64,000 nucleotides of DNA from Bradyrhizobium iriomotense (lineage in GTDB: Bacteria > Pseudomonadota > Alphaproteobacteria > Rhizobiales > Xanthobacteraceae): the NCBI RefSeq assembly GCF_030160715.1, contig NZ_BSOW01000002.1, positions 372,001-436,000 on the forward strand. Reading direction: 5' to 3'. The translations under genes and the position numbers were made by a program. Positions 26,438 through 34,470 of the stretch are shown here, piece after piece (within the stretch, counting starts at the first letter, position 1; every line of letters begins with the position of its first letter). Below the pieces are notes generated by a model. The model was not told the origin of the DNA. It did not search any database and worked only from the letters and a program-made list of their open reading frames with translations.

Positions 26438-27706
26438 TCAGCTCCTTCCGTATTGCGCGCTGACTTCCACCGGACGATCGAGGTAGATGTAGAGAGGACG
26501 CGCCGTCCCCTCCACCGCTTCGCGCGAGATCACGACTTGCTCGACGCCTTCGAGGCCCGGGAGGTCGAACATGGTCTCGAGCAGAATGCTCTCGAGGATT
26601 GAACGAAGGCCGCGCGCACCGGTCTTACGCTCGATCGCCTTGCGGGCGACCGCGCCAAGCGCCTCGTCGGCGAAAGTCAGCTCGATGTTCTCCATCCCGA
26701 AGAGCCGATGATACTGCTTAACGAGCGCGTTCTTCGGATCAGTGAGGATCTTCCTCAGCGAGGTCTCGTCCAGATCCTCCAGCGTCGCGACAACTGGCAG
26801 ACGGCCGACGAATTCCGGTATCAGACCGTACTTCAGAAGGTCTTCCGGCTCGACGTGACGGAAGATCTCGCCGGTGCGGCGGTCTTCCAGCGCAAGTACC
26901 TGGGCGGCGAAGCCGATCGAGGTCGAGCGCCCGCGCGCGGAGATGATCTTCTCGAGGCCGGCGAACGCGCCGCCGCAGATGAAGAGGATGTTGGTGGTGT
27001 CCACCTGCAGGAACTCCTGCTCCGGATGCTTGCGGCCGCCCTTCGGCGGAACAGAAGCAACCGTGCCTTCGATGATCTTGAGCAGGGCCTGCTGCACGCC
27101 CTCGCCCGACACGTCGCGAGTGATCGACGGATTCTCCAACTTGCGGCTGATCTTGTCGATTTCGTCGATATAGACGATGCCGCGCTGGGCACGCTCAACG
27201 TTGTAGTCGGCGGCCTGCAACAGCTTTAGGATGATGCTCTCGACGTCCTCACCGACATAGCCGGCCTCGGTCAGCGTGGTGGCATCCGCCATCGTGAATG
27301 GCACGTCGAGGATGCGGGCGAGCGTCTGCGCCAGCAGCGTCTTGCCCGCACCTGTCGGTCCGATCAGCAGGATGTTCGACTTCGCGAGCTCGACGTCGCT
27401 GTGCTTGGTCTGGTGATTGAGGCGCTTGTAGTGGTTGTGCACCGCGACCGACAGGACCTTCTTCGCATGGCTCTGGCCGATCACGTAGTCGTCAAGGACC
27501 TTGCGGATATCCCTCGGGGTCGGGACGCCGTCACGCGACTTCGCCGGCGAGGACATGTTCTCCTCTCGGATCATTTCCACGCAGATTTCGACGCATTCGT
27601 CGCAGATGAACGCCGTCGGCCCCGCGATGACCTTGCGGACTTCGTGCTGGCTCTGGTCGCAGAAGGAGCAGTACAGCGTATTTTGTGAAAGTGAATGAAC
27701 TGCCAT
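26438..27706 (-). CDS. clpX: ClpX-like ATP-dependent unfoldase
   Basis: 422-residue AAA+ unfoldase of the ClpXP protease. All key parts are visible: an N-terminal zinc domain (CSFCDQ and CDECVEIC), Walker A GPTGAGKT, pore loop GYVG, Walker [10 protein letters not shown], the RKH loop ([10 protein letters not shown]), the IGF loop that docks on ClpP ([10 protein letters not shown]), and sensor-2 KTGARGLRS. Length matches housekeeping ClpX. The context is not the usual tig-clpP-clpX-lon group: neighbours are tiny unknown genes, so this is probably a second, specialised ClpX using the ClpP encoded elsewhere. ATG 27706 is taken as start, 7 bases after the DUF6894 gene. Confidence 0.93.
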   Translation of the reverse strand: MAVHSLSQNTLYCSFCDQSQHEVRKVIAGPTAFICDECVEICVEMIREENMSSPAKSRDGVPTPRDIRKVLDDYVIGQSHAKKVLSVAVHNHYKRLNHQTKHSDVELAKSNILLIGPTGAGKTLLAQTLARILDVPFTMADATTLTEAGYVGEDVESIILKLLQAADYNVERAQRGIVYIDEIDKISRKLENPSITRDVSGEGVQQALLKIIEGTVASVPPKGGRKHPEQEFLQVDTTNILFICGGAFAGLEKIISARGRSTSIGFAAQVLALEDRRTGEIFRHVEPEDLLKYGLIPEFVGRLPVVATLEDLDETSLRKILTDPKNALVKQYHRLFGMENIELTFADEALGAVARKAIERKTGARGLRSILESILLETMFDLPGLEGVEQVVISREAVEGTARPLYIYLDRPVEVSAQYGRS

Positions 27707-27713
27707 GGCGACC

Positions 27714-27947
27714 TCAATGCACCTTGGCGAGCACGAAAGTGAAGGGAACAACAAACAGTTCCCCGCCCTGCTCGTCGCTCACATGCAGGACCCAGTCACG
27801 CCAATCCTCGAGGCTGCGCTCGTCGATCAAGGATCGCACGATGCGGGTTGCATGATCGCACGCCTCAGCGAGGTCATCCACCAAGGCGCCGCGACGATCG
27901 ACGAACACCTTCTTCGTGTTGGAGCAGTGGAAGTAGACTTGGGTCAT
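27714..27947 (-). CDS. DUF6894 family small protein
   Basis: 77 residues: [61 protein letters not shown]. The pattern (FHC/D..., DRxGxxxxDLxEAxxHA, [18 protein letters not shown]) is that of the DUF6894 family, abundant in Bradyrhizobium and of unknown function. Start ATG 27947 has GAGG upstream. It ends 7 bases before clpX, so the two are in one operon. Confidence 0.8.
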   Translation of the reverse strand: MTQVYFHCSNTKKVFVDRRGALVDDLAEACDHATRIVRSLIDERSLEDWRDWVLHVSDEQGGELFVVPFTFVLAKVH

Positions 27948-27986
27948 GTTCAGCCTCTTCAAATGGGGCGGGGTAGCCCGGAGATC

Positions 27987-28091
27987 TCAGCGCTCCTGGT
28001 CTCCCCGACGGCGCGGCACCAAAGGCAGAAGCAGTGATGCCTTAAACATTTCGAACCACATCCAGGCGGTCATGAGTGGCAACAGGATCAT
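27987..28091 (-). CDS. 34-residue putative membrane peptide
   Basis: A short frame MILLPLMTAWMWFEMFKASL, then LLPLVPRRRGDQER, with an excellent ribosome site (CAGGAGG, 6 bases before ATG 28091). The first 26 residues are hydrophobic and the end is basic, which would put the tail in the cytoplasm. It lies 39 bases before the DUF6894 gene on the same strand. Support comes from the ribosome site and composition; no homology is claimed. Confidence 0.5.
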   Translation of the reverse strand: MILLPLMTAWMWFEMFKASLLLPLVPRRRGDQER

Positions 28092-28133
28092 CTACGCACC
28101 TCCTGGGTTGCTGTTTTTGAGACGTAGTGAGGT

Positions 28134-28442
28134 TCAGCCGCCGCACTTCGTCGCCAACAGGTCATTGAAAGCGTTGATCACGGAATCGAGCGCAGCCAGA
28201 GCCCGCGCGCCGTCGACGCGGCTGGCGGACACCTGCCTTCGCACCACGGACTCATAGAATGAAGCGGCGTATGCGCGGCAAATCTTCTCGTTGTCGGCGG
28301 CGTCAACTTGTTTGCTGTTGACAGTCGCCAACCGCACGCAAGAGGTGTCGATGTGATTAATCGCCGTACAATCCGCCGCAACCGCTGGAATCGCGGATGC
28401 GTTGATCGCGGCAAACGCGACGATAACGGCTATTCTCCTCAT
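28134..28442 (-). CDS. Small secreted hypothetical protein
   Basis: 102 residues with a signal peptide (RRIAVIVAFAAINASAIPAVAA) and a helical mature part: DCTAINHIDTSCVRLATVNS, ICRAYAASFYESVVRRQ, ARALAALDSVINAFNDLLATKC. Four cysteines suggest disulfides in the periplasm. GGAG lies 7 bases before ATG 28442. First gene of a minus-strand series running into the clpX operon. Function not recognised. Confidence 0.75.
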   Translation of the reverse strand: MRRIAVIVAFAAINASAIPAVAADCTAINHIDTSCVRLATVNSKQVDAADNEKICRAYAASFYESVVRRQVSASRVDGARALAALDSVINAFNDLLATKCGG

Positions 28443-28677
28443 GATTGAACTCCGCAACACCAATTGTCTCGCACAAGCGTACGGTTCTGCACGTCTCTGT
28501 TCTATTGCACGCGTGTCGTTCCGAGTACGGCAGTGGTTGCCCTACTTAAACCTTGGCTTAGACGGGGCGAGTGGCGGTTTCGGATGCAGCAGGGGGCGCC
28601 CTCCCTGGCGGAAAGGCGGCGCCAAGCTCATCTGCTGGCGGATGCGAGCCTGCACATTCTTGCTAATGGCCCGCCTT

Positions 28678-29862
28678 TTACGGCGACGATGGGCTGGGGA
28701 TGCAGCCTGGTCGTGCCGAAGCTTCGCCGACCAATCCGAAGAAGCTCGTCTCAAGTTCGGCGCGAACGTTTTGCAGGAGCGTTCGTCTATCGCCGTCGCG
28801 GATCGTGACAGTTGCAGTCAAGCCCGACACAAGCGGCACGCCGGGCGGCACATTATCGATCGCAATCCGGACTGGCACGCGCTGCGCCAAGCGTACCCAT
28901 GTGTAAACGGGATCGACGTTTGGCAACCCTTGCGTGGAAGCCGCGGCATTGGACACACTGACGCCACGCGTCACCGTCGCGATGTGACCAATGATTGGCG
29001 CGGAGTAACCCATCAGCTTTGCCTCGGCGCGGTCCCCCACGCACAGCCGGGCTAGTTTGGTTTCCTCGAAATAGCCGTCGACCCAGTAGCTGTCCGTGTC
29101 GATGATCGAAACATTTGCGGCACCGAGATGCGCGTAATCTCCTTCTCGCAGCAGAAGGTTGGTCACAATTCCGTTCACCGGGCTCCGCACTTCAGTGCGC
29201 TTCAGATTGATCTCTGCCTGCCGCACCTGCTGTTGAGCCGAATCGACGGCCGCCTTTGCCTGCAACGCATTTCCCTCGTAGATTTGCTTCTCTTCGGTGC
29301 TGCTCGCCAGATCTGACAACCGTCGCCGGCGCTCGGACTGCAGTTCCTTCACGCTCAGGTCGGCCATCCTTTGCTGCAACGCCGCCTTGTTCGTGCGCAG
29401 CGCGACGTCGAAGTCGAAGGAATCGACGACGTACAAGATGTCACCCTTATGAACGAATTGATTGTCGACGATGCGCAACTCCATGATCTTGCCAGAGATT
29501 TCTGGTGCAACGCTCGCAACCTGAACCCGGACGCGCCCATCCCGTGTCCAGGGCCCGGCATTGTATTGATCCCAAGTCACGAGAGCGACAAGCACCGCAG
29601 CAACTGCGATGACGGCTGTCGCTATCTTGCGCAGCAGAGACCGCACGGTTCGCAAGGCGCGGCCTCGCCGCAGCGCCGTGGACTTTCCGGAGGACGAGAC
29701 GATCGGCTTATCGCGTAGATCAGCTTCCGATACCCTTCGCGCGACGTCGTCGAGTTCTCCGGCATGGCGAGGCCATGCGTCACCGACATCCGGCGACGAG
29801 TGCGCAACGAATGCATGCACCTCCTCCTGCTGAAAGACTTCATTATCAATGGTCCCACTCAT
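28678..29862 (-). CDS. HlyD-family efflux adaptor (AaeA-like)
   Basis: 394-residue membrane fusion protein. A cytoplasmic N-terminal part of about 75 residues precedes one membrane segment (IATAVIAVAAVLVALVTW), then TRDGRVRVQVASVAPEISG, DILYVVDSFDF, a coiled coil, NLKRTEVRSPVNGIVTNLLL and a final barrel with LAQRVPVRIAI. The TRDGRVR motif after the membrane segment is typical of AaeA/EmrA-like adaptors paired with FUSC permeases. ATG 29862 lies 11 bases after the DUF1656 stop with GAGGAG 6 bases upstream. It forms an operon with FUSC and DUF1656. Confidence 0.9.
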   Translation of the reverse strand: MSGTIDNEVFQQEEVHAFVAHSSPDVGDAWPRHAGELDDVARRVSEADLRDKPIVSSSGKSTALRRGRALRTVRSLLRKIATAVIAVAAVLVALVTWDQYNAGPWTRDGRVRVQVASVAPEISGKIMELRIVDNQFVHKGDILYVVDSFDFDVALRTNKAALQQRMADLSVKELQSERRRRLSDLASSTEEKQIYEGNALQAKAAVDSAQQQVRQAEINLKRTEVRSPVNGIVTNLLLREGDYAHLGAANVSIIDTDSYWVDGYFEETKLARLCVGDRAEAKLMGYSAPIIGHIATVTRGVSVSNAAASTQGLPNVDPVYTWVRLAQRVPVRIAIDNVPPGVPLVSGLTATVTIRDGDRRTLLQNVRAELETSFFGLVGEASARPGCIPSPSSP

Positions 29863-29873
29863 GGCCATCTCCT

Positions 29874-30077
29874 CTAGAATAGCAGCATTGCAAAGCCGAG
29901 AATCGCTACGTACAGACTTAGCTCTGCAATCGAGGCGTGACTGAACATCTTCGCGAAGCCGATGACGTGCAGAAGCGGTCGAAGGACAACGACGACGGCA
30001 AGAGCCGCTGCCAAATAAGTTACAAACGGCGCCAGCAGAACGCCTCCGATGACCAGCTCTGGAAAGGTGTGTGCCAT
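29874..30077 (-). CDS. DUF1656 (AaeX-like) small membrane protein
   Basis: 67 residues with two membrane helices: ELVIGGVLLAPFVTYLAAAL and ...AELSLYVAILGFAMLLF. Length and the FPEL.IGGVLLAPF opening match the DUF1656/AaeX family, which always sits between a FUSC permease and a HlyD adaptor. The ATG at 30077 shares one base with the FUSC stop (TGATG), implying coupled translation. Confidence 0.88.
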   Translation of the reverse strand: MAHTFPELVIGGVLLAPFVTYLAAALAVVVVLRPLLHVIGFAKMFSHASIAELSLYVAILGFAMLLF

Positions 30078-31702
30078 CAGGTTGCCTTTGCGGATTCGAC
30101 GCCACGGCCTGCATCGCGAAGCCGGACCATCGCCGATTGGTCGAAGCAAGAAAGCATTTCGGTAAGGGCACGGCTGTCCTGCGCTCCTCCGGCGGAAAGA
30201 AATTGCTCGATTCGCGAAGCGGCACGGAACATTGCCTCCTCAGGAGCTTCGTCATTCGGGGGACCCCGCCGCCGAAGCTCGCTGCGAGCCTCCGCAAGCA
30301 GCCACGTCCTGCGTTTGTCATCGGAGACGGGCGGAATCAGGATCTGTGCCGCAAGCAGGAGCGCCGCGGCTGCGCCGATGAATACGCACGTGAAGAGGAA
30401 GGCCTGCGGATTGTAGGTCTGCGGATTACTCGGCGCGAGCATGAGCATGATGTAAGGTAGACTGACGCGACCGAGCGATGACCAGAGAAGATTTTTGGAG
30501 GTCATAAGGAGTGCTGCCCCGACCGTAAAAGGCGCAAGAGCGATGGCCAGCAGCGGTAAGGCGTCGGCGCCATTGAGGATGATGAACTCGAGTACGCCGG
30601 CCAGCAAAGCAGCGATCGGCGTACCGATCAGCGCGATCGCGGTGAACGCGCGCGGCTTCGGTGTTGTGGCGCCCAGTCCGATGATCAACACGACAAAAGA
30701 CAGCGAAACGCTGGCCGCGGGCCACCCAGCCCAGACGTAGATCATCGAGGCGATCGCACACCATAAAGCGGCGCGCACTCCGCTTTCGGCGGCAATCCGA
30801 TAGGAACGGTACAAGGGCGCCCGCCACAATCGCGACGGCCAATTGACTGACTTCAGGGCCAACAGACCCTGTCGAACCTCCTGGTCCCGTCGAAACAAAT
30901 CGCTTTGTGCCGAGACGTCAGGTTCGGCGTCGCTGCTTTGGGCGCGACCGCTGCTCAAGGTCCGGGCTGCCTGCAATTCTGCGACGAGACCAACTGCCAG
31001 GCTACGCGCGGCTGCGCTCCTGACGGGTCCGCTGCTCGATTCCAGAGCCACACTCGCCATTTCGGGACGGAGCGTTACGATGTCCCGGAGCAGGGTCAGG
31101 AAGGTCGACGAGTTGTCTGGTTCGCCGTGGAAGGCTGCGCTTGCATATTTGCGGACGCGGTGATGGATCGCTGCGAGCTGCGCGACCAACCGCGATTGAC
31201 GGTCGGGAGCAAACATCAATGTATTGACAACCGCTATCGAAAGAATGCCGACCGCAATCGCGGCGCCACGCGACATGCCGGATTCGAACACGTGCTGCGG
31301 GTTATCGATCTGCTGTGTCGCTATGAATCCGACGGTGTAGCCGGACAGCACCGCTGCATAAGCCCGATAGCCGTCCAGAAGCTTTGCCGCAAAGACACAA
31401 ATACCAAGCCACATCGCAAACGCCGCCAGGATCAGATCCCTCGCCTGCGAAAAGAAGCCGGTAATTGCGATTGACGCTGCGACGCCCACGACAGTGGCGA
31501 GCAATCGAAAACCCGCCTTTTCCAATGCCTGACCGCGGGTCGGCTCGGCGAGGACCGCAATGGTAAGGGCGGCCGTGGTCGGCGCTTCAAGCTGCAGCCA
31601 AAAGCTCACGAACAAGGCCAGGATCGTGGCGAGCCAAACGCGGACCGCGAAGCTCCAAGAACTGACGGGTACCTTCGCTACGGTGAACGGTTGCTCTGCC
31701 AT
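30077..31702 (-). CDS. FUSC-family aromatic acid exporter (AaeB-like permease)
   Basis: 541-residue inner-membrane protein with two blocks of about six helices (residues 15-170 and 335-460) separated by a soluble part, the layout of the FUSC/AaeB family that exports hydroxylated aromatic acids or similar toxic acids. Typical features: LEAPTTAALTIAVLAEPTRG in the first block and GYTVGFIA. It lies in the order winged-helix regulator, FUSC, DUF1656, HlyD. The ATG at 31702 has a weak ribosome site. Substrate not known. Confidence 0.88.
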   Translation of the reverse strand: MAEQPFTVAKVPVSSWSFAVRVWLATILALFVSFWLQLEAPTTAALTIAVLAEPTRGQALEKAGFRLLATVVGVAASIAITGFFSQARDLILAAFAMWLGICVFAAKLLDGYRAYAAVLSGYTVGFIATQQIDNPQHVFESGMSRGAAIAVGILSIAVVNTLMFAPDRQSRLVAQLAAIHHRVRKYASAAFHGEPDNSSTFLTLLRDIVTLRPEMASVALESSSGPVRSAAARSLAVGLVAELQAARTLSSGRAQSSDAEPDVSAQSDLFRRDQEVRQGLLALKSVNWPSRLWRAPLYRSYRIAAESGVRAALWCAIASMIYVWAGWPAASVSLSFVVLIIGLGATTPKPRAFTAIALIGTPIAALLAGVLEFIILNGADALPLLAIALAPFTVGAALLMTSKNLLWSSLGRVSLPYIMLMLAPSNPQTYNPQAFLFTCVFIGAAAALLLAAQILIPPVSDDKRRTWLLAEARSELRRRGPPNDEAPEEAMFRAASRIEQFLSAGGAQDSRALTEMLSCFDQSAMVRLRDAGRGVESAKAT

Positions 31703-31748
31703 TGTCGCGACCACGGTAGTGCCTCTGCGGATGCTTCGCCATTCGCGC

Positions 31749-32216
31749 TCAGTTACCGCGTTTCGGCGCCTCGACGGAGGCGACGAAGCAGTAGCCGCGT
31801 CCGGGAATGTTGACGATGAACCGATGCCCGTCCCGGCCGTCACGCAGTGCGCGACGCAGCGCGGACATATGGACCGTGAGGTTGGCAGGCTCGACGAAAA
31901 TATTGGGCCAGACTCGAGCCATCAGATCCTGTTTGCTAACCAGCTCACCGCGGCGTTCCAGCAAAGCAATCAGGATCTCCAGAGCCCGGCTTCCGAGAGG
32001 CACGGGCTTATCGCCTTCCAGCAGAAGATATTGCGTCGGAACCAGGCGAAACGGTCCGAACAAAACGTCGGCTGGAGCAGCACCGGCCGATCCGGTTCGG
32101 TTCTCGAAGAGTTCTTGGGCGGTATCCGGAGTTTGAGCGGCGCCTCTCGCGTCAAGTTCCGATTCGGGATGAAATTGCGCCAAGCGTCCGAAGGCAGCAG
32201 TCGATCCTGGCATCAT
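31749..32216 (-). CDS. Stand-alone OmpR-type winged-helix regulator
   Basis: 155 residues. After about 50 unstructured residues comes a complete Trans_reg_C winged helix: [60 protein letters not shown] and [11 protein letters not shown]. There is no receiver domain and no C-terminal sensor, unlike OmpR or CadC. It ends 46 bases before the FUSC gene on the same strand, so it is probably the operon's own regulator. Double ATG at 32216/32213, GAGG upstream. Confidence 0.82.
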   Translation of the reverse strand: MMPGSTAAFGRLAQFHPESELDARGAAQTPDTAQELFENRTGSAGAAPADVLFGPFRLVPTQYLLLEGDKPVPLGSRALEILIALLERRGELVSKQDLMARVWPNIFVEPANLTVHMSALRRALRDGRDGHRFIVNIPGRGYCFVASVEAPKRGN

Positions 32217-32420
32217 GACCTCGCGTGCTCTGGCAGGACTAATCCCGCAAAGATGCTCGTGAGGCGCAATGTGATGGTTTGGAGTGCGGCGGGCTATTGC
32301 ACCCGGGTGGCGCGCACGACAGATTTGGCTGCGTCAACTGAACCTAAATTTACAGATCGCGGCGCCTTGCCGGGAACCCCAAGAGGCGCGCCCACCGTGC
32401 AACTTCGCGCAAGGATGCAG

Positions 32421-33056
32421 TTAGGAACGTTGCGACTTGTCGGGCACCAGCTTGAGCCTGTCAGCCATCCGACCGAGTTCGGGCAGTGAGCCGGCTTGCA
32501 TTTTCTGCATCGCCCTGCTGCGATGCACTTTCACCGTGGCCTCGGCGATACCGATATCGTGGGCAATCTGTTTGCTCAGGCGGCCGCGAGCGACCTGAAC
32601 CACGATCTCGCGCTCCCTGGGGCTCAGCGAGCTGAAACGTTCCCTCAGAGCAGACAGATCTTTGTCATTCTCCCGCCGCGCACGATCACGGGACAGACCA
32701 AGCTGAATAGCGTCGAGCAGATCCTGATCGCGGAATGGCTTGGTCAGGAACTCGATGGCGCCCCGCTTCATGGCCTGCACGGACATCGGGATGTCGCCGT
32801 GTCCCGTCACAAATATGATCGGAATATCTCTGTTTGCCGCAGCGAGCTCGCGCTGAAAATCCAGGCCGCTCTGGCCGGGCATCCTGATATCGAGCACCAG
32901 GCAGGAGGGGCAATCCGGTGGATCGGACTTCAGGAAGTCGGGAACTGAGGCAAATAGCTGAACGTCGATGCCGAGCGATCGCAAGAGCCGCCCGACCGAC
33001 GCTCGGAGGTCCGGATCGTCGTCGATGACCAACACGGTGGAAGTTGCGTCAGACAT
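32421..33056 (-). CDS. FixJ/NodW-type response regulator
   Basis: 211 residues. The receiver domain (1-120) has phospho-acceptor Asp56 in LVLDIRMPG, the acidic pair IDDD, Thr in FVTGHGD and Lys in LTKPF. The LuxR-type helix-turn-helix (about 140-200) reads LSPREREIVVQVARGRLSKQ, then GIAEATVKVHRSRAMQKM. This is the FixJ/NodW/StyR pattern. No histidine kinase is directly adjacent; the nearest is the large hybrid protein at 34445-40756, separated by three small genes. A partnership with it is plausible but not shown. Confidence 0.9.
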   Translation of the reverse strand: MSDATSTVLVIDDDPDLRASVGRLLRSLGIDVQLFASVPDFLKSDPPDCPSCLVLDIRMPGQSGLDFQRELAAANRDIPIIFVTGHGDIPMSVQAMKRGAIEFLTKPFRDQDLLDAIQLGLSRDRARRENDKDLSALRERFSSLSPREREIVVQVARGRLSKQIAHDIGIAEATVKVHRSRAMQKMQAGSLPELGRMADRLKLVPDKSQRS

Positions 33057-33285
33057 CGCTGTTGCTCAAAGAGATCGCTAAATCAGCCGGTGTCCTGGTT
33101 TGCGGCCAGATCGCGGATTTCTAGTCCTAAACCCGGAACCTGAATAGCCCCATTTTTCCCGGAGCATACGCGCGGGGTTCCAAAGTTTACCCAATACTGA
33201 GGCGGTTCGCCCCGTCGACCGCGCTGGTCCGCTTTGGCGGGATGTCTGCGGCTATCTGATAGCTGCGGAGCGACGCCCCGGCAGT

Positions 33286-33501
33286 TCATGCACCCCACGC
33301 GCGTTCAACGTTCGCGGCCACTCGAGCCAATGCCCTGGCTGCATCATCGCGCGAAGCCTTCTCGGCACGCCGCTCGTAGTCGTCGGCGAGGGCTTTGAGC
33401 TGGGTCGCAACCACTCGATCAGTCATGGTTCTGGCGGCGCGGAGCAACGTCTCTGCTGTTTTGAGATACTGCTTGCCTCGCTGTGATATCTGAAGCGTCA
33501 T
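33286..33501 (-). CDS. Small helical hypothetical protein
   Basis: 71 residues, nearly all helical: QYLKTAETLLRAARTMTDRV, ATQLKALADDYERRAEKA, ALARVAANVERAWGA. Its ATG overlaps the stop of the upstream small zinc-finger-like gene (ATGA), so the two are translated together. I recall short proteins of this type in bradyrhizobia but no function. Confidence 0.65.
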   Translation of the reverse strand: MTLQISQRGKQYLKTAETLLRAARTMTDRVVATQLKALADDYERRAEKASRDDAARALARVAANVERAWGA

Positions 33502-33719
33502 GACATCCTCGCGCGGCTTTCGGGCGAATGGTCAAACGCGATTTGCAGCCAGCCCATCCAATTGCCGTCACTTTGGCGGCGAGCCTTGAGGCGATCGACG
33601 CACTTCCTTGAGCAAAGCGGGGTTCGCCACGAATAATGCCGGACGAGGCCAAACTTGCCCTCACAGATTGCGCATCGCGTGGCCTTGTGAGCCCCGTGAC
33701 TTTTGAAGCGATCAGGCAT
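33498..33719 (-). CDS. Small zinc-finger-like hypothetical protein
   Basis: 73 residues with CAICEGKFGLVRHYSWRTPL followed by CSRKC: two cysteine pairs (CxxC and CxxxC) with basic residues, suggesting one bound zinc. The C-terminus WMGWLQIAFDHSPESRARMS ends in TGA overlapping the next ATG. AGGGAGAG precedes ATG 33719. Function unknown; nucleic-acid or protein binding is a guess from the zinc motif. Confidence 0.68.
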   Translation of the reverse strand: MPDRFKSHGAHKATRCAICEGKFGLVRHYSWRTPLCSRKCVDRLKARRQSDGNWMGWLQIAFDHSPESRARMS

Positions 33720-34089
33720 TGTTCTCTCCCTTGGTCTGATGCGTCTTTCGTTCGCAGGCAGACTTAGGAGATCGTCACGAGCAGCTCAATTGAGCGCAGG
33801 TCGAGGTCGGGCATCCAAATGGGGCACGAAACCGATACGAAGGCTTACGATGCTCGGACGTGGTCCCAAGTCGCCAATTATGATCTCGGCGCGCCGTCCG
33901 TCAGCCAAAGTCCCGATCAGAAGTCATTGGCGGCCAAGCTTCGCAAGTATCGTCGGGATAAGCCAAAGTTTACGGGGCACCAGCATCGCATCGGTGGCAT
34001 TCTTGACAAAAATCAAGCAGTTCCACGCGGAGCTACGGCAGAGTTAGGCCTCCAGTACGACGGTGCTAGGAATGGCCATAGGCGGCACG
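33720..34089. other. Intergenic region without a firm gene
   Basis: Two overlapping plus-strand frames (33703-34047 and 33819-34121) are open, but neither has a ribosome site or family-like sequence; the second includes KSLAAKLRKYRRDKPKF, which may be chance. The promoter of the receiver gene at 34090 and of the minus-strand pair at 33719 should lie here. Confidence 0.35.
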
Positions 34090-34470
34090 ATGAAAAAGGT
34101 GTTGGTTTCGATCGTCGATGACGATCGGTTCTTTCGTGACTCCATGTGCAGGCTCATGAGATCGCTGGGCTATGCGGTCGACATTTTCTCCTCTGCAGCG
34201 GAATTTCTCGCTTCCCCGCGCCTCGCCGATACAGCCTGCCTGATCGCCGACATCCATATGCCTGCCATGACCGGGCTCGAACTCTATCGATATCTTATCG
34301 ACACAGGCCACGCGATTCCGACAATCCTCGTGACTGCGTTTCCCAATGACGCCGATCAGGCCCGCGCTGCAAATGACGGGGCCGTGTGTTACCTGCGCAA
34401 GCCGGTGGATGACGAGCATCTCGCGCGATGTGTCCGCGAAGCTCTCAGTTTGGACGGCTCGGAATCGTGA
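34090..34470 (+). CDS. Single-domain response regulator
   Basis: 126 residues, a receiver domain only: acidic pocket VDDD, phospho-acceptor Asp54 in IADIHMPAM, Thr in LVTAFPND, Lys in LRKPVDD. No output domain, so it acts by protein contact or passes phosphate on. Its last 26 bases overlap the 3' end of the convergent hybrid kinase (34445). ATG 34090 is chosen (MKKVLVSIVDDD); in-frame ATG 34072 is possible. A natural phosphorelay partner of the neighbouring kinase. Confidence 0.87.
   Translation: MKKVLVSIVDDDRFFRDSMCRLMRSLGYAVDIFSSAAEFLASPRLADTACLIADIHMPAMTGLELYRYLIDTGHAIPTILVTAFPNDADQARAANDGAVCYLRKPVDDEHLARCVREALSLDGSES

Noticed and set aside
28464-28808. Plus-strand frame between the secreted protein and HlyD genes
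   Set aside because: No ribosome site, overlaps the 3' end of the HlyD gene and has no recognisable motif.
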